NCBI GenBank assembly: GCA_043228905.1
Contig: JBHGNT010000009.1
Location: 22,196,001-22,260,000, forward strand
DNA: 64,000 nucleotides
Reading direction: 5' to 3'
DNA from: Azolla caroliniana
Lineage: Eukaryota; Polypodiophyta
In this document: one piece after another, positions 57,311 to 64,000 of the stretch
How the letters are laid out: every line of letters starts with the position of its first letter
Numbering within the stretch: position 1 is the first letter of the stretch
Program-made: the position numbers and the translations under genes
The notes under the pieces: model-generated
The model's input: only the letters and a program-made list of their open reading frames with translations
What the model was told of the DNA's origin: nothing
Databases searched by the model: none

Positions 57311-58278
57311 AGAACTCGCTTAGCGCAATCCAAGTGAGTATCACACGGTGTTTGCATGAATTGGCTAAGGAGACCGACCGGATAACTAAGATCGGGTCGT
57401 GTGATCGTGAGGTAGATGAGACTCCCGATGAGTTGCCGATACTGAGTCGGCTCACACGCTTTGGTGCCGGAGTTCGCATCTAGTTTGAGATTGCGATCGA
57501 GCGGGGTTGCCGCGGATTTGCACTCAGCCATCCCGAACTTGTATAACAAGTTGAGGATGTAGTGCCGTTGAGAGATCATGATTCCAGCCGGAGTCCGAAC
57601 TACCTCGATGCCGAGGAAGTAGTGGAGCTCCTTCATGTCCGTCATCTCGAACTTGTCGGAAAGGAGGGATTTCACCTTATTGATTTCGACGAGATGCTCA
57701 CCTCCAATGACTAGGTCATCCACATATAAGATAATGACAATCGGACTTGCGGAATCGCTTCGTATGTAGAGGGAGTTGTTTGATTTTGACATATGGAAGC
57801 CGATTTGATGAAGATATTGCGTTATCTTCGAATGCCAAGCACGCGGTGCTTGCTTGAGGCTGTAGAGTGGCTTCTTGAGTTGGCATACGGCTTTTGGATG
57901 AGTGCTCGAGTTGAAGCCAGGTGGTTGGATCATGTACACCTCCTCTTCTAATTCGCCTTGTAGAAAGTCGATCTTGACGTCCATTTGATGGAGGTGCCAC
58001 CCTTTCGCCATGGCAATCGCAATTACGGTCCGCACCATCGTCATCTTTGCCACCGGGCAAAGGTCTCTTCGTAGTCGACGCCATGTGTCTGAGCGTATCC
58101 TTTCGCTACGAGTCGAGCATTGTAGCGGTTTACGGAGCCATCGGCGTTATACTTCACCTTGTAGATCCATCTGCATCCGATCGCCTTTTTGTGTGGTGAG
58201 GTGGAAACGAGATCCCACGTCTCGTTCTTCCGTAGTGCCTGCATCTCCTCGTTCATTGCTTCGATCCATCGCGGGTCC
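57311..58278 (-). mobile_element. Ty1/copia element E, RT part
   Basis: Reverse transcriptase and start of RNase H of E: AMNEEMQALRKNETWDLV (near 58250), CRWIYKVKYNADGS, ARLVAKGYAQTHGVDYEETFA, then after a one-base deletion near 58056 KMTMVRTVIAIA, QMDVKIDFLQGELEEEVYM, ILYVDDLVIGG and ITRPDLSYPVGLLSQFM. Its upstream end is cut at 58278 by the LTR of F; gag and integrase of E should lie beyond F, outside the window. Confidence 0.88.
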
Positions 58279-59190
58279 TGACGGGAACCTAACGTTCCTT
58301 ATGCGCAATGCTCGGCCACAACCGAGATTCTTTTCATACACAAAAAAAAACGGGAAATACAACACGATACAAAGGAGAGAGGAAGATACACACACACTAC
58401 AGAGGAGGTTAACGTGGAAAACCCCAAACTGGAGGAAAAACCACGGCAGCCCACAGGCTGCAAACTGTCACTATGTAGGAATGTACAGAAAACAGTGAGT
58501 TCACTGAGGCACCGACCTCGTGCTCACTAATCTTCGCCACAGGCGGCGGTTACAACAGAGGCAACGACCTCGTCTCTCACTCTCTCTCTATACAGTTACG
58601 CACTCTCTCTTCTTCTTGCACCAACAAGGAAGAATAACGACCACCAGCTAAAAGTTTGCCCTAAGTCATATTTATACTAATATGACTTTTCGGCTATTTA
58701 CAAATATAGCCACAATGGGCTCTCAGAAACATATTTACGAATATGTCTCTTCCTCCGGTTCATACCGGGTCTGCACCATCCGGCTCTTCGTAACCAGGTA
58801 CTCCTCATCCGGTTCACACCGGGCCTGCACCATCCAACACTCCGTAGCCGGGTACTACTCATCCGGTTCGCACCGGGCCTGCACCATCCGGCTCCCCGTA
58901 GCCGGGTACTACTCATCCGGTTCGCACCGGGCCTGCACCATCCGACTCTTCGTAGCCGGGTACTACTCATCCGGTTCACACCGGGCCTGCACCATCCGGC
59001 TCTCCGTAGCCGGGTACTACTCATCCGGTTCGCACCGGGCCTGCACCATCCGGCTCTCCGTAGCCGGGAACTACTCATCCGGTTCGCACCGGGCCTGCAC
59101 CATCCGCCTCTCCGTAGCCGGGTACTACTCATCCGGTTCACCCAATGCCTGCACCATCCGTTCCCATCCAGAGGGACCTGTCTCCCAACA
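58279..59190 (-). repeat. 3' LTR of copia F (912 bp)
   Basis: Plus-strand reading TGACGGGAACC ... TCTCCCAACA, so TG...CA on the minus strand. Preceded there by GTGAAGGGGGAGTT (polypurine tract, 59191-59204), which overlaps the pol stop codon. U3 holds a 54-bp tandem array. Confidence 0.92.
58752..59170 (-). repeat. 54-bp tandem array in U3 of F (8 copies)
   Basis: CATCCGGTTCRCACCGGGCC starts at 58806, 58860, 58914, 58968, 59022, 59076 and 59130, exactly 54 bp apart, plus a diverged first unit from about 58752. Because 54 is a multiple of three it produces repetitive open frames on both strands (58682-59290, 58698-59246), which are not genes. Each unit carries the inverted pair CCGGTT..CACCGGG. 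Confidence 0.92.
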
Positions 59191-59200
59191 AACTCCCCCT

Positions 59201-62200
59201 TCACTCCGGCATGGGGTGTCTTACCAGTTCGATTCTCTTCCGGCATGCATCCAACTTGTCGGGTGTCAGCACTTTGGTCAACATATCTGACCCGTTCTCA
59301 GCCGTGTGGATTTTCATTGGTGCAAACTCCTGGTCATCTACTCTTTCTCGGATCCAGTGATACCTCCGCTGGATATGCTTCGTCCGGGAATGGTAGGCTG
59401 CATTCTTAGCAAGGTGGATGGCACTTTGACTGTCACAATAGAGTCGGTATTCCTCTTGCCGTATACCAAGCTCTTCGATGAAGTCCTTCATCCATAAAAT
59501 TTCCTTGCCGGCTTCCACAGCTGCCATGTACTCCGCCGCCTCTGTGGTTGACAATGCAACCGTCTTTTGCAGCCTCGACTGCCACGAAACAACTCCCCCT
59601 GCATATGTCATTACATACCCGGATGTAGACCGGCTGGTATCCACATCAGTCGACATGTCCGAATCGGTGAAGCCATCCAGTTGAGGTTTTCCGGAGCCGA
59701 ATCGGAGACACATATTTGAAGTGCCCTTCAAGTACCGGAGTATCCATTTGACTGCGTTCCAGTGCTCCTTGCCGGGATTACTCATGAACCGGCTCACCAC
59801 TCCGACTGCGTATCCTATATCCGGTCGGGTACACACCATAGCGTACATCAAGCTCCCGACGGCAGAGGCATATGGAATCTTCATCATATCCGCCTTCTCT
59901 GCTTTCGTCTTCGGGCTTTGCTTGCCGGATAGCCTGTAGTTTGCCGGAAGTGTCGATCCGACCGGTTTCGCTTCTGTCATGTTGAACCGGTGAAGCACCT
60001 TTGTCACGTACTTCTCCTGTGACAGCCATAATTGCTTCGCTTTCCGGTTACGGATGATGTGCATCCCCAACATTTGTCTTGCCGTACCCAAGTCCTTCAA
60101 TGAGAAGGTCCGGTTGAGAGCCTTCTTCAGCATCCGTATTTTTACTTGGTCTCGTCCGACGATCAACATGTCATCCACGTGTAGGAGAAGTATCAAGAAG
60201 TCTCCTCCTTCGAACTTCTTCACAAACACGCAGTGATCGGCCTGCGTCTTGTGGTACCCTTGATCGGTCATGAAGGAGTCGAACTTCCGGTACCATTGCC
60301 GGGGAGCCTGCTTCAGTCCGTACAGGCTCTTCTTCAACCGGCATACCAGGTGCTCCTTCCCTTTCTCCACAAATCCTTCCGGTTGCTGCATGTAGATCTC
60401 CTCTTCGAGGTCGCCGTGAAGGAATGCCGTCTTCACGTCCAGCTGCTCTACCTCGAGGTCCATGCTTGCTGCTATACTCAGCACTGTCCGGATGGAGGTC
60501 ATCTTTACTACCGGGGCCAATATCTCGTCGAAGTCCACGCCCTTCTTCTGTTGGAACCCCTTCACCACGATCCTGGCTTTGTATCTCGGGGGGTTGCCGG
60601 CATCTCCCGGTTTCAACTTGTACACCCACTTGTTTCGGAGTGCCCGCTTTCCTTTCGGCAGCTCCACCAATTCGTATGTATGGTTCTCATGCAGGGAATC
60701 CATCTCATCCTGCATGGCACTTAACCATTTTCGGTTGTGGGTGTCTTCCTTCGCTTCTTCGAAGCTTTCTGGCTCCCCCTCATCGGTCAGCAGGACATGC
60801 TCTGCATCCGGAAATCTACGGGGCGCCCATCTCTCTCTGAGAGGATATCTACGTCTTCGGGCTTCGGTAACCGGCTTCTCCATTTGCTCTTCATCCGAAT
60901 CCGATTCGGAGTCTTGGCCGGTTCCGGTCTCAGCTTCCTCTACCTCTTCATCTGCCGGTTCGGTATCCTCACCGTAACCGGTTGGTTCCTCGAGTGCTAA
61001 CCGGTCTCCTGCCGGTTGGGTCTGCTCATCGTAGAGTCAATCCTTACCGGTCGACTCGGAGTTCATTATCTTCTTCTCCGACTCCCAGTCGGCGAGCGTC
61101 TTGTCCTCCATAAAGATAATATCTCGACTCCGGAATACCTTCTTGTTGACCGGGTCCCACACTCGGTAGCCGAACTCATCGTCACCATAACCGAGGAATA
61201 TGCATGGTCGGGTCTTTGGATCTAACTTTCGTCTCCGATCCTTTGCTACATGCATGTACGCGAGACACCCGAACACCCTCAGATGCCGGTAAGACACTTC
61301 CTTACCGGTCCATACTCTCTGTGGCGTGTCTCCGTCCAAGGGTACTGAGGGTGATCTGTTTATCACATATGTCGCCGTCGACAGTGCCTCAGCCCAAAAC
61401 TTCTTGGGTAGTTTTGCATGCGCCAACATACTCCGGACCCTCTCCATTATGGTCTGGTTCATCCTCTCGGCCAGTCCGTTTAGTTCCGGTGTCTTCGGCA
61501 CGGTAAATTCGAGCAGGATTCCTTTCGAGCGGCAGTACTCCTCGAACTGCCCCTGGTATTCTCCCCCGTTATCTGCTCGAACCGCCTTCAGCTTCCGGCC
61601 GGTTTCTCTTTCCACTCTCGCGTGGAGCTCTTTGAAGACGGATAACACCTGATCCTTCGTCTTCAGTGGTGTGGCCCACAGCTTCCGGCTGTGGTTATCT
61701 ATGAACGTCACGAAGTACTGCGCTCCGGCATGTGACTTCGTGTCTACTTGACACACATCCGTATGCACCAACTCCAGTGGTGCATTACGTCTCGTCAGTG
61801 GCCTTGGTCGAAAGGAGGTCCGGTTCTGCTTACCGGCCAGACAATCAGTGCACTTCTCTAAGTGCACGTTCTTCACTGGAATGAGGTTGTCGTCTACAAG
61901 CCTCTTCATCCCCTTCTCACTCATATGACACAACCTCTTGTGCCACAGCTCACCGGCAGTGTCGGATGCCACGTTCACTTCTTCCGGACATAACCGGGCA
62001 TTCATCAGGTACAGTGTGTTTACCTTCCGGGCCCGAGCCACAATCGCGCTCCCTTTGCTAAACTTCATGACACCATTCCAGATGCTACCCGTGTAGCCTT
62101 CATCATCTAGCCGACCGGCTGATATCAGGTTCAGACGAACCTCCGGAACGTGTCGGACATCCTTCAGCAGCAACTTGCATCCGGTTGGTGTTGTCAGCCA

Positions 62201-63265
62201 CACGTCTCCTATACCGACAATTCGGCATGTTCCTTCATTCCCCATCCGGACACAGCCGTGGTCACCGGCTGAGTAGGATGCGAAGCATTTCCGGTCCGGG
62301 GTAAGGTGGAACGACGCTCCGGAGTCTACCACCCAGGTCATCTCGTCGCCGGCAAGGTTTATCTCACTCTCCTCGGTGATGAGCATCAACTCCTCTTCAG
62401 TTGCCGCGATTGCCGTCGTTCCCTTCCGGTCCGCCCCCCTCCGGTCTTTACCGTTTCGGTCTTTACCGTTTCGGTCCGGGGTTTGCTTCGAATCGGTACC
62501 GTCGGTTTATTTGTCTTTACGGAAATGCCGACAGTTCTTTTGGAAGTGTCCCGGCTTGCCGCAATAGAAGCAAGTAGGCCTCCCCCTTGACTTTGACCGT
62601 GTCCCCGACTTCTCCCGGTTCTGGGGACTACGGTTTCTATGTCTTCCGCGTTCTGATTCGGTAAGAAGCGCTTTGGAGTCGGAGCTCGTATCTTTGTCTT
62701 TCCGACGCGCCTCCTCATCTAGCAAGCTCGACTTTACTCTTGCTAGGGATAACCGTTTTCCTTCCGGCCCGGCGTTGCCCAAAGTGACAACCAACGTCTC
62801 CCAGCTATCCGGGAGGGAACCGAGCAGGAGTAGCGCTAGTACCTCATCTGCAAGAGGTACTTCCAACGACGTTGCCTGGTGTATCAGCCCCTGGAAGGCA
62901 TTCATATGCTCCGCCATGCTGGAGCCATGTTGGTACCGGAGTCTTACTAGCTTCCGGAATACCGAAACCTGGTTAACAACATTTTTGTTTTAGAACATTA
63001 TGCCGATCTTCTCCCAGAGCTCATGAGCCTTGCTCTCTTCATTGAAGTTGTTGTACAGGCTCATGTCGATGAAGCACCGTATGTACGCCGTTGTCTTCAG
63101 CTGCATCACCTCCCATATCGCGGCGTCGATTTTGTCCGGTCTCTTGTCCCCGAACTGAACCAGCAGCCAGAGGTCTTTAACAACGAGCATGTCCCTCATC
63201 TTCGACTTCCATACTGAATAGTTGGAGCCGGTGAGCTTGAACATGCCGCCAAATGATTCGTCCAT
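59201..63265 (-). pseudogene. copia F gag-pol polyprotein with three in-frame stops
   Basis: 1355 codons from MDESFGGMFKLTGSNY to the stop at 59201, one frame throughout. gag (UBN2-type) with knuckle CFYCGKPGHFQKNC (near 62550); protease WVVDSGASFHLT; pre-integrase GELWHKRLCHMSEKGM and CTDCLAGK; integrase with HTDVCQ, VRADNGGEY and NGLAERMNQ; RT with DVKTAFLHGDLEEEIYM and LLLHVDDMLIVG (His for the usual Tyr); RNase H with STTEAAEYMAA (one Ala extra), ending ENGSDMLTKVLTPDKL. Stops: TAA 62990, TAA 62507, TGA 61037, each one C-to-T change from CAA or CGA. Same family as copia B. Confidence 0.92.
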
Positions 63266-63520
63266 TTTCTGTGTCGATTTCGCTCTGATACCACTTGACG
63301 GGAACCTAACGTTCCTTATGCGCAATGCTCGGCCACAACCGGCAACCAGAGGTCTTTAACAACGAGCATGTCCCTCATCTTCGACTTCCATACTGAATAG
63401 TTGGAGCCGGTGAGCTTGAACATGCCACCAAATGATTCATCCATTTTCTGTGTCGATTTCGCTCTGATACCACTTGACGGGAACCTAACGTTCCTTATGC
63501 GCAATGCTCGGCCACAACCG
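63163..63520 (-). repeat. 179-bp tandem duplication (gag start, primer site, LTR edge)
   Basis: Copy 1 63163-63341 and copy 2 63342-63520 each contain the gag start region (ATG at 63265 and 63444), the primer site and 46 bp of LTR end. Few mismatches (for example GCAGCC/GCAACC, GCCGCC/GCCACC). In copy 2 the LTR edge continues into the full LTR. Confidence 0.92.
63461..63472 (-). other. primer-binding site of F (tRNA-iMet), second copy at 63282
   Basis: TGGTATCAGAGC on the minus strand, two bases after the LTR end. An identical site at 63282-63293 follows the 46-bp LTR-edge copy. Confidence 0.9.
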
Positions 63521-64000
63521 AGATTCTTTTCATACACAAAAAAAAACGGGAAATACAACACGATACAAAGGAGAGAGGAAGATACACACACACTACAGAG
63601 GAGGTTAACGTGGAAAACCCCAAACTGGAGGAAAAACCACGGCAGCCCACAGGCTGCAAACTGTCACTATGTAGGAATGTACAGAAAACAGTGAGTTCAC
63701 TGAGGCACCGACCTCGTGCTCACTAATCTTCGCCACAGGCGGCGGTTACAACAGAGGCAACGACCTCGTCTCTCACTCTCTCTCTATACAGTTACGCACT
63801 CTCTCTTCTTCTTGCACCAACAAGGAAGAATAACGACCACCAGCTAAAAGTTTGCCCTAAGTCATATTTATACTAATATGACTTTTCGGCTATTTACAAA
63901 TATAGCCACAATGGGCTCTCAGAAACATATTTACGAATATGTCTCTTCCTCCGGTTCATACCGGGTCTGCACCATCCGGCTCTTCGTAACCAGGTACTCC
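63475..64000 (-). repeat. 5' LTR of copia F, cut by the window end
   Basis: 526 bp matching 58279-58804 base for base by eye. The U3 array should follow outside the window. Confidence 0.9.

Larger units (their letters stand above)
58279..64000 (-). mobile_element. Ty1/copia element F, young, runs off the window
   Basis: Minus-strand copia: 3' LTR 58279-59190 (912 bp), polypurine tract, full-length polyprotein 63265-59201 without frameshifts, duplicated primer site, and 5' LTR from 63475 to beyond the window. The 526 bp of LTR visible at the right equal 58279-58804 by eye. It interrupts copia E at 58278 (flank GGTCC); the second target duplication is outside the window. Confidence 0.92.

Noticed and set aside
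58752-59170. CRISPR-like regular spacing
   Set aside because: The whole 54-bp unit is repeated with no unique spacers, and the locus is a plant LTR.
58682-59290. 200-codon repetitive frame with 18-residue units
   Set aside because: Caused by a 54-bp (multiple of three) array in U3 of copia F; open on both strands and with no domain.
59201-63265. Rescue of the stops in F by U-to-C RNA editing
   Set aside because: All three stops would be repaired by U-to-C changes, but such editing is known from organelles of some plants, not from nuclear transcripts. Deamination explains them more simply.

Overview
The window is nuclear DNA of a land plant, most likely a flowering plant; I cannot name the species. 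The evidence is a G-type lectin receptor kinase, split and intronless plant genes, LTR retrotransposons primed by initiator tRNA-Met, chromodomain-bearing Ty3/gypsy elements, plant-type LINE remnants and AT-rich intergenic DNA full of simple repeats. I see no tRNA, rRNA, CRISPR or bacterial operon structure.

Left part (1-31,430) holds the three host genes. (1) A G-type lectin S-receptor-like kinase (2631-6074, +, two exons), with a 25-bp minisatellite carrying telomere-like motifs just upstream. (2) A single-exon alpha-1,4-glycosyltransferase-like Golgi enzyme (15768-17573, -), with a ~73-bp tandem array upstream. (3) A nine-exon Peter Pan/SSF1-type Brix ribosome-biogenesis gene (25527-29619, +), with an hAT-like MITE just upstream and a 176-bp triplication in intron 5. 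Between them lie decayed Ty3/gypsy pieces (10650-12850, 30430-30820), a LINE 3' end (21552-22229) and several local duplications. The genes look functionally unrelated and do not form a pathway.

Middle part (31,880-46,527) is a three-level nest on the + strand. An old Ty1/copia (A) is split by a second copia (B; target duplication TATTC). B is split inside its primer-binding site by a young Ty3/gypsy chromovirus (C; target duplication CGAGC, 465-bp LTRs with one mismatch seen). C is nearly intact apart from one pol frameshift.

Right part (47,880-64,000) is a second nest on the - strand. A LINE is apparently interrupted by a copia with a 142-bp LTR (E). E is split by a chromovirus (D; target duplication AGAAC) and again by a very young copia (F) that runs off the window. 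D shows a possible self-priming arrangement, and its 5' LTR carries a 1.5-kb piece of another gypsy element (G) in place of most of U3. F has LTRs identical over the 526 bp visible, yet three in-frame stops in its polyprotein.

No new defence or metabolic system is evident. The most interesting material is retroelement biology: the self-priming signature and chimeric LTR of D, the hairpin array in the leader of C, and the duplicated primer-binding site and repeat-bearing U3 of F. All identities come from reading the sequence; no search was run.
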